Source: an uncultured Geobacter sp.
GTDB taxonomy: Bacteria > Desulfobacterota > Desulfuromonadia > Geobacterales > CAIOGM01
Length of the DNA stretch: 64,000 nt
Direction of reading: 5' to 3'
NCBI GenBank assembly: GCA_903857795.1
Contig: CAIOGM010000122.1
Location: 1-64,000 of the forward strand
Every line of letters starts with the position of its first letter. Positions within the stretch are counted from its first letter, which is position 1. Both the position numbers and the translations under genes were made by a program. The notes under the pieces were generated by a model. That model saw only the letters and a program-made list of their open reading frames with translations, searched no databases and was not told where the DNA came from. Shown piece after piece: positions 9,119 to 16,453 of this stretch.

Positions 9119-9481
9119 ATGGCGAGAACATTGAACGATGTAATAGAGGAACTGCCCCTCGACCAACAACAAGAAGTTGAAGCACAAGCCGCACGCCTAA
9201 TAGAAGAAGAAATTACATTGCGCGATTTACGCAAAGCTCATGACCTCACGCAAGATCGTATGGCCGAAGCTCTGCACATTTCACAAGATGGTGTGTCAAG
9301 AATTGAAAAGCGTAGTGATTTTCTCCTTTCTACGCTGCGTTCTTATATAGAAGCTATGGGCGGCAAGCTACGACTTATTGTCGAGTTTCCTGATCGGCAA
9401 CCTGTTTCTATTTCCGGTTTAACAGATTTAGGCACGCACACCAAAGAGAAGAGGAAGAAAAATCAGCACGTTCCTGCATAA
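9119..9481 (+). CDS. HigA-like Xre-family antitoxin (partner toxin decayed)
   Basis: 120 residues from the ATG at 9119 (an in-frame upstream ATG at 9053 lies inside the toxin remnant and is not used). Residues about 32-90 form an Xre helix-turn-helix (LRDLRKAHDLTQDRMAEALHI, then SQDGVSRIEKRSD), followed by LRSYIEAMGGKLRLIVEFPD as in antitoxins of the Gp49/HigB group. It normally neutralises the toxin by direct binding and represses the operon through the palindrome at 8830. Here the antitoxin is intact while the toxin is broken, so it is an orphan that may still protect against related toxins. Confidence 0.85.
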   Translation: MARTLNDVIEELPLDQQQEVEAQAARLIEEEITLRDLRKAHDLTQDRMAEALHISQDGVSRIEKRSDFLLSTLRSYIEAMGGKLRLIVEFPDRQPVSISGLTDLGTHTKEKRKKNQHVPA

Positions 9482-9509
9482 TAACCGTATATGTCGCCCC
9501 GTTCCCTTC

Positions 9510-9535
9510 GACTCCGCTCAGGGAACACCTTGTGG
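9510..9535. repeat. small inverted repeat GTTCCCT/AGGGAAC
   Basis: A short inverted repeat (GTTCCCT, spacer TTCGACTCCGCTC, AGGGAAC) in the gap after the antitoxin gene. This motif resembles a common dispersed bacterial intergenic repeat; no function is visible. Confidence 0.5.
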
Positions 9536-9567
9536 AAAGTGCGGAAAGTTACATTACGGAGGTGAAC

Positions 9568-9612
9568 GTCCTCATCGCCTCCCCGGAATATGAAGGCGGC
9601 GAAGAACTCATG
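9568..9612 (+). pseudogene. fragment of the TPR gene 3' end
   Basis: 45 nt encoding VLIASPEYEGGEELM match the end of the TPR gene (8629-8673, LLIASPEYEGAAELM) at 38 of 45 positions. There is no gene around it. It marks a former duplication or the site where the toxin-antitoxin cassette was inserted behind the sugar operon. Confidence 0.75.
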
Positions 9613-9614
9613 AT

Positions 9615-9898
9615 CGGATTGTAGCCCTGACAGGAGCTCGGCAGACCGGCAAGACGACTCTCTGTGAGACCCAGTTTCCCGATCTCCTGCAACTTCCCTA
9701 CACCTACGTCTCCTTTTAATCCTCTCAAGCTGGTGACAGACAGGGAGGCCCGAACCCGTTCCCCAGCGTAAAACGTTCATTCTCACCGGATCGTCGCAAC
9801 TCTTGATAGGCCTAATGGTCTACTCGGGAGACGAAATGACTGAAATCCGCAGGGGGGTCTGGGCCGTACCGGACTGGTTTCTGTTGGGATCCCTCTGA
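9615..9898 (+). pseudogene. remnant of a P-loop ATPase of the AAA/DUF4143 type
   Basis: From 9615 one frame reads RIVALTGARQTGKTTLCETQ and on to a stop at 9717; GARQTGKTT is a Walker A motif in the form typical of ATPases with a DUF4143 C-terminus. In another frame, 9752-9898 reads EPVPQRKTFILTGSSQLLIG, then LMVYSGDEMTEIRRGVWAVP and a stop, which resembles the middle (ILTGSSQ) and the very end (VYGGD...R..GV.V.P) of the same family. The domain in between is missing. This is a gene destroyed by deletion and frameshift. Confidence 0.7.
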
Positions 9899-9923
9899 AT
9901 TTTCAGGACGACTCTGCCGTCTC

Positions 9924-9960
9924 TTGTCCCTTGACAAATGGCAAAGCAAAATGGACAATA
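9924..9960 (+). promoter_or_regulatory. putative promoter/operator of the Xre-RES pair
   Basis: A consensus -35 hexamer TTGACA (9931-9936) lies between the arms of an inverted repeat, TTGTCC (9924-9929) and GGACAA (9953-9958). The -10 region (around 9954-9960) is a poor match. Autorepression by the Xre protein at such a site would be normal for this family, but this is only a pattern match. Confidence 0.3.
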
Positions 9961-9976
9961 CGCCAAAGGAGATATC

Positions 9977-10387
9977 ATGAGATCTGCTACCGGAGTCACC
10001 TATAAAGGATCAGTCAGGATGCCTCCTCATTTGCCGGTGGAAATTGTGGCGGCAGGATTGCCGTACTCCAAAGTCGAGGAACTCCGCAAACTGCTTGACC
10101 TCTCCGTTGAAGAACTGTGTCGCCTGCTCCCCATATCCCGGCGGACCCTGTCCCGATACCGGGGGAAAAGACTTGATTCCCGCACCTCCGACCATCTGAT
10201 GATGATCGAACTGGTCTACCAGCGTGCGGTAGAGGTCTTAGGATCCATGGATAACGCCCGGATTTGGCTCAACTCCCCGAATTACACCTTCAGCTACCAG
10301 AAACCGCTGGAGTACCTGTCCACTTTTACCGGGGCGCAGGAACTCCTGGACGAACTGGGCCGGTTACAGCACGGAATCTTTGTCTGA
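9977..10387 (+). CDS. Xre/MbcA/ParS-type antitoxin (DUF2384)
   Basis: 136 residues from the ATG at 9977, which has AAAGGAG 6 nt upstream; an upstream in-frame ATG at 9938 lacks one. Residues about 35-80 are an Xre-like helix-turn-helix (LLDLSVEELCRLLPISRRTL) and the C-terminus has the MbcA/ParS toxin-binding pattern (VYQRAVEVLGSMDNARIWLN, then KPLEYLSTFTGAQELLDELG). It would bind and block the RES toxin encoded immediately downstream (1-nt TGATG overlap) and repress the pair. A complete-looking module. Confidence 0.9.
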   Translation: MRSATGVTYKGSVRMPPHLPVEIVAAGLPYSKVEELRKLLDLSVEELCRLLPISRRTLSRYRGKRLDSRTSDHLMMIELVYQRAVEVLGSMDNARIWLNSPNYTFSYQKPLEYLSTFTGAQELLDELGRLQHGIFV

Positions 10388-10860
10388 TGCTGTTGTACCG
10401 CATCACCGAACCACAATTCGCCGATGACCTGTCCGGTGACGGCGCTCGACTTTACGGGGGACGGTGGAACCCCAAAGGTATACCGCTCATCTACACCTCG
10501 GAATCGGTTGCGCTGGCGGCGCTTGAAGTCATCGTCCGACTGGCCACCCCGAAACTGTACAGCCGTGTCACCTATGAACTTCCGAACGATGTAAGCACGG
10601 AACTGATGACTATAGCCGACTTACCGCCAAACTGGGAACTTCCCTTCCCGAATATCCGCTTATTGGAATTCGAAAAAAGTTGGGCCAAGGAGCAACGCTC
10701 CCTAGCGCTCAAAGTCCCTTCGGCGGTTGTGCGGGGCGAAGGTTGGAACTACCTCCTGAATCCCCTCCACCCGGAGAGCAGAACAGTCCGTATTACCAAT
10801 ATCGCCCCTTTTTCTTTTGATGCTCGCCTGCTGGCAAAGCTGTTGCCGCGTTCAAAATAA
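10387..10860 (+). CDS. RES-domain toxin (NAD+-degrading)
   Basis: 157 residues from the ATG that overlaps the antitoxin stop (TGATG). The RES family signature residues are visible: Arg in LLYRIT, YGGRWNPKG near residue 22, the Glu in ALAALEVIVRL, and a Ser/Arg-rich C-terminal part (NPLHPES). Characterised RES toxins degrade NAD+ and arrest growth. Frame and length are intact, so unlike the HigB relict just upstream this pair should be functional. It sits between two glycosylation gene blocks and is probably a recent passenger. Confidence 0.9.
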   Translation: MLLYRITEPQFADDLSGDGARLYGGRWNPKGIPLIYTSESVALAALEVIVRLATPKLYSRVTYELPNDVSTELMTIADLPPNWELPFPNIRLLEFEKSWAKEQRSLALKVPSAVVRGEGWNYLLNPLHPESRTVRITNIAPFSFDARLLAKLLPRSK

Positions 10861-10868
10861 CCTGTGGA

Positions 10869-10890
10869 GATGACCAGCTTCGTGGTCATC
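10869..10890. terminator. hairpin after the RES gene, possible terminator
   Basis: GATGACCA-GCTTCG-TGGTCATC is a perfect 8-bp stem with a 6-nt loop, 8 nt after the RES stop. There is no T-run directly after it, so it may be a weak terminator or an RNA-processing hairpin. Confidence 0.4.
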
Positions 10891-10950
10891 GCTCCGGTAT
10901 TTGCACCAACCCATCCGATTTCGATCATCTGTTTTAGGACGTAAGCTCCC

Positions 10951-12747
10951 ATGAAACTCTTTGAGAAGAACCTGGCGACCCTCCGCCGCAACAACTCTCT
11001 CCTCGCGGAATCGATACTGCGCGTGAAGCCGTCGGGTGATCTGCTGTCTCTCGAACGGGCGCGTAACGGTCAGCCCAGCGCGAAGAAGAACGGAGTCCTG
11101 CTTCATTCGACCTATGATCCGGGGAAGGAGGCGCTCGCCTGGCTCTCCTCCGCGGTACAGGGAGAACCGCGCAAGCTCTGCGTGCTGGGGTGCGGCCTGG
11201 GCTACCACCTGGCGGCGCTGGCCGACAAGGGTTACCATGGCGCCTTCATCGAGCCCGACCCGGCGCTGTTCCGCCTCGCCCTGGAGCAGCAGGATCTGAC
11301 CGCGCTCCTTGAGAATTTCCGCCCCCTCGTCGGCGTTTCCCTGGAGACCCTGCGGCGCGCCCAGCGGGATCTTCTTGCCGGAGAGACCATCGCCCATCCC
11401 GCCTCCGTTCGGGCCAATCCCTCATATTTCTCTCCTTTGATCGACTACGGCCGGGCATTGAGCCTGGTGAGACGCGGTGGGCTGAAGATCCTCCTGGTCA
11501 ATCCGCTCTACGGCGGCTCCTTACCCGCGGCCCGCCTGAGCGCCGCGGCGCTGGAAAGGCAGGGGCATACTGTCGAAGTTTTCACCTCCGAGTCGTTTGC
11601 CCTGGGACACGAATATGCCGACCAGTTCACCCATCAGGCGCACAAGAAAGAGTTCACCAGCGGCCTGGTCTCTCTTCTGGGGAAGGGGATACTGCTGAAG
11701 GCGCAGGAGTTCGAGCCGGACCTGGTGCTGGCCCTGGCCCAGGCGCCGCTCCACCTCCCGACCCTTGGCCGCCTGGAACAGATGGGAATCCCCACAGCCT
11801 TCTGGTTTGTAGAGGATTATCTGTCGCTTCCCTACTGGCGTATCGTGGCCCCAAACTACGGCTACTTCTTCGGGATTCAAAAGGGTGAGTTCGTCAGCCA
11901 ACTCCGGAGCGCCGGGGTCCGCAACTACGCCTATCTCCCCACCGCAGCCGCGCCGGAGATCCATACTCCGCTCACACTCACCGGGGAGGAGCAGCAGGAG
12001 TTCGGTTCACCGCTCTCGTTCATCGGTTCCGGCTACCATAACCGGCAACGCTTTTTTCGCGGCCTGCTGGACTACTCCTTCAAGATCTGGGGGAGCGAAT
12101 GGCAGTTGACCCGCCCCTTGGCCCCTTGCATCCAGCGGGACGCCGCACGGGTGGACACGGAAACCTGTGTGAAGATCTTCAACTCCTCGGCCATCAATCT
12201 GAACCTGCATTCGTCCACCTACCACGAGGGGATCGATCCGGCCGGTGACTTCGTTAATCCCCGCACCTTCGAGATCGCCTGCTGCTCGGCGTTCCAGCTG
12301 GTCGACCGGCGCAGCCTCATTTCCGAACTCTTTGCAGATGACGAACTGGAAACCTTCGGGAGCATGGAGGAGCTTCGGACCAAGATTGACCACTACCTGG
12401 CCGATCCCGCCGGCCGGCAGCGGGTGGCCGCCAAGGGGAGAGCCAGGGTGCTGGAGGAACATACCTATGAGGCGCGGATGGAGGAGCTCCTCACCCTCAT
12501 GCTCTGCGCCTTTCCCCGGATCGCTGAGCGACAGGAATCCCGCCTGAACAAGGAGCACACAGTGCGTAACGCGCTCGAATCCCTCCCCGGAATGGACGAA
12601 GTCATGCAACATCTTCCCGCCAGCGGCGGAATCGATCTGGCCTCAATCTGCGACGCCATCGACAATGTGCAGGGGACTCTGACGCGGGCGGAACGGATCT
12701 TCCTCATGCTCAAGAACATGCAGCCCGCCAAGGGGAGTACGCCGTGA
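10951..12747 (+). CDS. CgeB-like glycosyltransferase with N-terminal Rossmann domain (flagellin glycosylation candidate)
   Basis: 598 residues. Residues about 40-170 form a Rossmann-like domain (LHSTYDPGKEALAWL, then LCVLGCGLGYHLAALADKGY and FIEPDPALF), a pattern also seen near the start of Maf-type flagellin-modifying proteins. From about residue 175 follows a CgeB-type GT-B glycosyltransferase (KILLVNPLYGGSLPAARL; WFVEDYLSLPYWRI; PRTFEIACCSAFQLVDRR; EEHTYEARMEEL). The same two-part design occurs at 16454. It ends in a GTGA overlap with the next gene, and the pair precedes flbD-motAB. Transfer of sugar to flagellin is inferred from context. Confidence 0.7.
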   Translation: MKLFEKNLATLRRNNSLLAESILRVKPSGDLLSLERARNGQPSAKKNGVLLHSTYDPGKEALAWLSSAVQGEPRKLCVLGCGLGYHLAALADKGYHGAFIEPDPALFRLALEQQDLTALLENFRPLVGVSLETLRRAQRDLLAGETIAHPASVRANPSYFSPLIDYGRALSLVRRGGLKILLVNPLYGGSLPAARLSAAALERQGHTVEVFTSESFALGHEYADQFTHQAHKKEFTSGLVSLLGKGILLKAQEFEPDLVLALAQAPLHLPTLGRLEQMGIPTAFWFVEDYLSLPYWRIVAPNYGYFFGIQKGEFVSQLRSAGVRNYAYLPTAAAPEIHTPLTLTGEEQQEFGSPLSFIGSGYHNRQRFFRGLLDYSFKIWGSEWQLTRPLAPCIQRDAARVDTETCVKIFNSSAINLNLHSSTYHEGIDPAGDFVNPRTFEIACCSAFQLVDRRSLISELFADDELETFGSMEELRTKIDHYLADPAGRQRVAAKGRARVLEEHTYEARMEELLTLMLCAFPRIAERQESRLNKEHTVRNALESLPGMDEVMQHLPASGGIDLASICDAIDNVQGTLTRAERIFLMLKNMQPAKGSTP

Positions 12748-14288
12748 AAGAGATCCTCGTGCTCAATCTGACCCGGTTCGGCGATCTCATCCAGACAACC
12801 CCGCTCCTGAGACGGCTTAAAGCCCAGCACCCGTCGGCCCGGGTGACCCTCGCCGCTCAGCAGCGGTTCAGCGCCATCCTCCCGCTCATGTCCGGATATG
12901 ATCGCTGCATCCTCTTCGATCAGGACGATGTTACGCTCCGCCTGGAGAGAGATGAGCTTCTGGCCGGCTATGAAGCGGTGGATCGCTTCGTTGCGACTCT
13001 TGAGGAGGTTCAGTACGATCTGGTGGTGAATCTGACCGCCAACCGGATGAGCGCGTACCTGGTGTCGCTGCTGCATACCAACCAGACCGCAGGCATCACC
13101 TCCTCGGACAGCGGTCAGCGGCTCATCAGTGGCGCCTGGGGGCTCTATCTCTACAGCTTTCTCCTGGGTGACGCCAGGCGGTATAACCGGATCAATCTGG
13201 TGGACATCTTCAGCAAGATGGCTGGGGTCGAGCCGGACAGCCGTCCCGTGGAGCTTCACGAAACCGCCGCAGGCCGTCTGTTCGCCACGACATTCCTTGA
13301 CAAATCAGGGATCGGAACGGACCGGCTGGTGGGTCTGCAGCTGGGCGCCAGCGACACCGACCGCTGCTGGTCATCGGAATCCTTTGCCTCCCTCTCGGAC
13401 CGGCTCCAGGAGCTGGACGGAGTCCGCACCATCCTCTTCGGCGCCCCCTCGGAACTCCCTCTGGCGAAACGGGCGATCTCGCTCATGAAACATCCCCCCA
13501 TCAATGCGGTCGGGGCGACGAGTATTCCGGAACTCTTCTCTCTCCTGAAGAGCTGTTCTCTCCTGGTAAGTAACGATACCGGCACCATGCACTTCGCCGC
13601 AGCCGGCGGCGTCCCGGTGGTGATGCTGACGGTGGGCCCGGCGGCGTTCTACTGCACCGGCCCGTACAGCGCCGGCAACATCGCACTCCAATCCCCCCTC
13701 CCCTGCTCTCCCTGCCGCTATCATACGGAGTGCAACAATCCCGTCTGCCGTGACCTGATCCCGGTGGAGAGCGTCCTGGACGGGTGCCGACTCCTGCTGG
13801 GAGAGACGGCGGAGCTTCAGGGCAGAGACGCTGGTGTCCGGTTTTTCAGGAGCCGATTCGGTTCGGACGGATACCTGGAGTGGGAGGTTATCCGCAACGG
13901 TAACGAACCCCTGGAACGGCTCTCCCGCCGTTACTCCATCGCCCTGAAACGATTTCTTGACGACGCAACCGCGAGCCCCCTCTCCACCGTCCCACTCTTC
14001 CCGGAGCTGGTGGCTCTGACGGAACAGGGGATAACATTGACCTCCCGGATCATGAAGGCGGCGGCTCAGACTCCCCTTCCCATGGAGCTCATCGGCTCAC
14101 TGGGCGCCGAGGAGTCGGCCATCGAAGCCGAACTGAAGCGCCTCGGCGCCGTCAAACCTCATCTGGCGCCGCTGGTGGATTTCCTCACCCTCATGCGGGA
14201 AAACATCAGCAGCGACGACCTGGCAACGGTGGCGGAAGAGACCCGGCAGCTCTACCACCAGGGAAACCTCTTCGCCCGACAGCTGTAG
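12744..14288 (+). CDS. glycosyltransferase family 9 (heptosyltransferase-like)
   Basis: 514 residues with a GTG start in a GTGA overlap. The N-terminal lobe (LVLNLTRFGDLIQTTPLLRR) and the C-terminal lobe (LVSNDTGTMHFAAAGGVPVV) are the two family-9 signatures of heptosyltransferases. The ordinary GT9 core ends near residue 350; the last about 160 residues are an unrecognised, mostly helical extension. A cysteine cluster (CSPCRYHTECNNPVC) follows the core as in several GT9 enzymes. Family 9 enzymes work at the inner face of the membrane on LPS core sugars, but the coupling to a CgeB-like gene suggests a flagellar or surface glycan. Confidence 0.8.
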   Translation: MKEILVLNLTRFGDLIQTTPLLRRLKAQHPSARVTLAAQQRFSAILPLMSGYDRCILFDQDDVTLRLERDELLAGYEAVDRFVATLEEVQYDLVVNLTANRMSAYLVSLLHTNQTAGITSSDSGQRLISGAWGLYLYSFLLGDARRYNRINLVDIFSKMAGVEPDSRPVELHETAAGRLFATTFLDKSGIGTDRLVGLQLGASDTDRCWSSESFASLSDRLQELDGVRTILFGAPSELPLAKRAISLMKHPPINAVGATSIPELFSLLKSCSLLVSNDTGTMHFAAAGGVPVVMLTVGPAAFYCTGPYSAGNIALQSPLPCSPCRYHTECNNPVCRDLIPVESVLDGCRLLLGETAELQGRDAGVRFFRSRFGSDGYLEWEVIRNGNEPLERLSRRYSIALKRFLDDATASPLSTVPLFPELVALTEQGITLTSRIMKAAAQTPLPMELIGSLGAEESAIEAELKRLGAVKPHLAPLVDFLTLMRENISSDDLATVAEETRQLYHQGNLFARQL

Positions 14289-14302
14289 CACCATGTTGGT
14301 GC
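14288..14302. terminator. short hairpin after the GT9 gene
   Basis: GCACCA-TGT-TGGTGC, a 6-bp perfect stem beginning at the last base of the GT9 stop codon, just upstream of the sigma-28-like promoter. No T-run follows; terminator function is uncertain. Confidence 0.3.
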
Positions 14303-14319
14303 GTCTCCGGCCATAACGC

Positions 14320-14346
14320 TAAAGATTCCCGGCACAATGCCGAATT
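14320..14346 (+). promoter_or_regulatory. sigma-28 (FliA) promoter of flbD-motAB
   Basis: TAAAGATT, 11-nt spacer, GCCGAATT. The enterobacterial sigma-28 consensus is TAAAGTTT-N11-GCCGATAA; spacing is exact and 13 of 16 positions agree. It lies 41 nt before the flbD start. The window encodes FliA itself (49746-50501). Confidence 0.8.
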
Positions 14347-14386
14347 AAATAAGAGGGTCATAACTCTCATTATGAAGGGACACGCC

Positions 14387-14653
14387 ATGATCTACCTGAC
14401 AGGGCTCCATGGGAGGGCGATCTACGTCAACCCCGACCAGATTCAATCCATAGAAGAGACTCCGGACACCCACGTAACCCTCATGAATGGCAATATTTTT
14501 ATTGTCGTGGACAAGACCGAGAAGATCGTCGAAAAGATCATCACCTTCAAGTCGGCCATCCTCCGCCGCGCCGGAGGCGCCCCCATAAAGAAATACCTGG
14601 TCAAACGAAGGACATCCGGGTATCACGTCAGAACGAATCACTTCGAAGAGTAG
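14387..14653 (+). CDS. flbD: FlbD-family flagellar protein
   Basis: 88 residues from the ATG at 14387, 6 nt after GAAGGGA; an in-frame ATG at 14372 would overlap that ribosome-binding site. The N-terminus MIYLTGLHGRAIYVNPDQIQ and the following TPDTHVTLMNG identify the small FlbD family found beside motA in many bacteria. Its biochemical role is not settled. The C-terminal basic tail (IKKYLVKRRTSG) is longer than usual. It is 7 nt from motA and shares the sigma-28 promoter at 14320. Confidence 0.85.
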   Translation: MIYLTGLHGRAIYVNPDQIQSIEETPDTHVTLMNGNIFIVVDKTEKIVEKIITFKSAILRRAGGAPIKKYLVKRRTSGYHVRTNHFEE

Positions 14654-14660
14654 GATAATC

Positions 14661-15452
14661 ATGGATATAGCAACAATTATCGGCCTGTTAATGGGCTTTG
14701 GCGCGGTCATAGGCGGGCAGACTCTCGAAGGGGGCAGCATTATGGCCCTAATTCAACCGACTGCAGCCATCATCGTCCTCGGCGGCACCTTCGGCGCCAC
14801 CATTGTCAGCTTCCCCATGAACCACCTCATGCAGGCGGTGAAGGATATCCGGAAGGTCCTCTTCCCCACCCATGCAAGTCCGGAACCGTTGATCAAGGCG
14901 ATCATGGGTTTTGCCTCCAAGGCCCGCAAGAACGGTCTGATCTCCCTGGAACCCGAGGTGCAGAAGACCAAGGACACGTTTCTCAGGAAGGGACTCTCCC
15001 TGGTGGTGGACGGTATCGACCCCCAGAAGCTCAAAGAGACCATGGAGATCGAACTGAACAGCTATGAAGAGCATGCCAAGGGGAGCGCTGAAGTCTTCGA
15101 ATCCGCCGGCGGCTTCGCCCCGACCATCGGCATCATCGGCGCCGTCCTGGGGTTGATCCATGTCATGGAAAACCTCAGTGACAGCTCAAAACTCGGGGGA
15201 GGGATCGCCGTCGCCTTCGTTGCGACCATCTACGGTCTCATGACGGCCAACCTCGTCTGCATCCCGTTCAGCACCAAGCTGAAACAGCGACTCAAGGAAG
15301 AGATCCTGCAGAAGGAGATGATCATCGAAGGGCTCATGGCCATCCAGAACGGCGAGAACCCCCACTTCATCGAGCAGCGGCTCAATTCATTCGTCCAGCA
15401 CACATCTTCGGACAAGAAGGGGCCACCAGGTGGCAAGAAAACAGAAGCATGA
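14661..15452 (+). CDS. motA: flagellar motor stator protein MotA
   Basis: 263 residues with four expected membrane segments (about 4-24, 34-50, 148-170, 182-202). The stator signature GGFAPTIGIIGAVLGLIHVM and FVATIYGLMTANLVCIPF match MotA/PomA/MotP-type ion-channel subunits, and the charged cytoplasmic loop between segments 2 and 3 would contact FliG. With MotB it forms the ion channel that drives rotation. The motB start lies inside its 3' end. Confidence 0.95.
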   Translation: MDIATIIGLLMGFGAVIGGQTLEGGSIMALIQPTAAIIVLGGTFGATIVSFPMNHLMQAVKDIRKVLFPTHASPEPLIKAIMGFASKARKNGLISLEPEVQKTKDTFLRKGLSLVVDGIDPQKLKETMEIELNSYEEHAKGSAEVFESAGGFAPTIGIIGAVLGLIHVMENLSDSSKLGGGIAVAFVATIYGLMTANLVCIPFSTKLKQRLKEEILQKEMIIEGLMAIQNGENPHFIEQRLNSFVQHTSSDKKGPPGGKKTEA

Positions 15453-16224
15453 AAAAGAGGCCAACCACGAGCGGTGGCTGGTCTCCTACGCCGACTTCAT
15501 CACCCTGCTCTTTGCGGTGTTCGTCTGTCTCTACGCCATGTCTCAGGCTGACCAGAGAAAGGTCGAATCACTGGTTGCATCCATGCGGGAATCGTTCGGC
15601 CATGTGAAGACCGGCGCCTCTTCCGAGAAGGTCAACTTGGTGGAGAGCACCGACCTGCGCAAGATCCCTTCGATCAAACCGGAGACGCTGAGTCCCGGCA
15701 AGGGGGGAGAGGACGTCAAGGTCATGAAGAGGAGCAGGTCCCGGGCCGAAGCGAAGGATTTTCAGCAGGCCAAGGCCATTATCGACGCAGCCTTAAAGAC
15801 TTACGGAGCCCAGGATAAGGTCAGCGTACAGGTCACCAAACGGGGGCTGGTGGTGAGTCTGAAGGAGGCGGGATTTTTCGATTCGGGGAGCGCCGACGTC
15901 AAGAACAACTCGCTGCAGCTTCTGGAGTCAGTGGCCAAGGCGTTGGGCCAGTTCAGCAACCCCGTCAGGATAGAGGGGCATACCGACAACATGCCGATCA
16001 ACTCCCATGCCTTCAAGTCAAACTGGGAGCTCTCCACCTCCCGCGCCACCAACATCGTCCATTATTTGGTGGAAAACTATCAGTTCCTCCCGGAAAACAT
16101 CTCGGCGGTCGGCTGCGGAGAGTTCCGCCCCATCGCCGACAACAGCACCGAGGAGGGGAGGCGAAAAAATCGCCGGGTGGACATCGTCCTCCTCTTCAAG
16201 GAGAGCGACGGCGGCGAAACGTAA
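15430..16224 (+). CDS. motB: flagellar motor stator protein MotB
   Basis: 264 residues from a GTG at 15430, overlapping motA by 23 nt, with AAGGGG 6 nt upstream. A single membrane helix (about residues 16-38) contains the ion-binding aspartate D22 (YADFITLL). The C-terminal half is an OmpA-like peptidoglycan-binding domain (EGHTDNMPINSHAFKSNWEL, then STSRA; GRRKNRRVDIVL). It anchors the stator to the wall. Which ion is used cannot be decided here. Confidence 0.95.
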   Translation: MARKQKHEKEANHERWLVSYADFITLLFAVFVCLYAMSQADQRKVESLVASMRESFGHVKTGASSEKVNLVESTDLRKIPSIKPETLSPGKGGEDVKVMKRSRSRAEAKDFQQAKAIIDAALKTYGAQDKVSVQVTKRGLVVSLKEAGFFDSGSADVKNNSLQLLESVAKALGQFSNPVRIEGHTDNMPINSHAFKSNWELSTSRATNIVHYLVENYQFLPENISAVGCGEFRPIADNSTEEGRRKNRRVDIVLLFKESDGGET

Positions 16225-16238
16225 GGGGCACGACGTAG

Positions 16239-16441
16239 GGGCGAGGCATGCCTCGCCCAGTGCGCAAGAGCAGGGCCAACGCAGTCCCCATCCGCAGGGG
16301 CGTATGATATACGCCTGTACCCAAATTCAACAGACGGGCGACTCATGAGTCGCCCCTACAAGTCGCCCCTACAAGTCGCCCCTGCAAACCCTTCGCACCC
16401 GACCCGAAGGCGCATCCGTAGGGGCGAGGCATGCCTCGCCC
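16239..16441. repeat. cluster of four palindromic repeats with different cores
   Basis: Between motB and the converging glycosyltransferase lie GGGCGAGGCATGCCTCGCCC at 16239-16258 and again at 16422-16441, GGGCGACTCATGAGTCGCCC at 16336-16355, and GGCGTAT-gat-ATACGCC at 16299-16315. All share GGGCG/CGCCC-type arms with different centres. An AGTCGCCCCTACA unit is repeated in tandem at about 16349-16386. No coding potential is seen in 16225-16453. Confidence 0.85.
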
Positions 16442-16453
16442 GCCGGGAATAAA

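Noticed and set aside
9463-9786. Small minus-strand frame in the scar region
   Set aside because: It covers the antisense of the ATPase remnant and TPR fragment and shows no family pattern; the plus strand explains the sequence better.
16239-16441. Regular palindromic units considered as a CRISPR array
   Set aside because: Units are palindromes with different cores and irregular spacing, with no constant repeat and spacer pattern.
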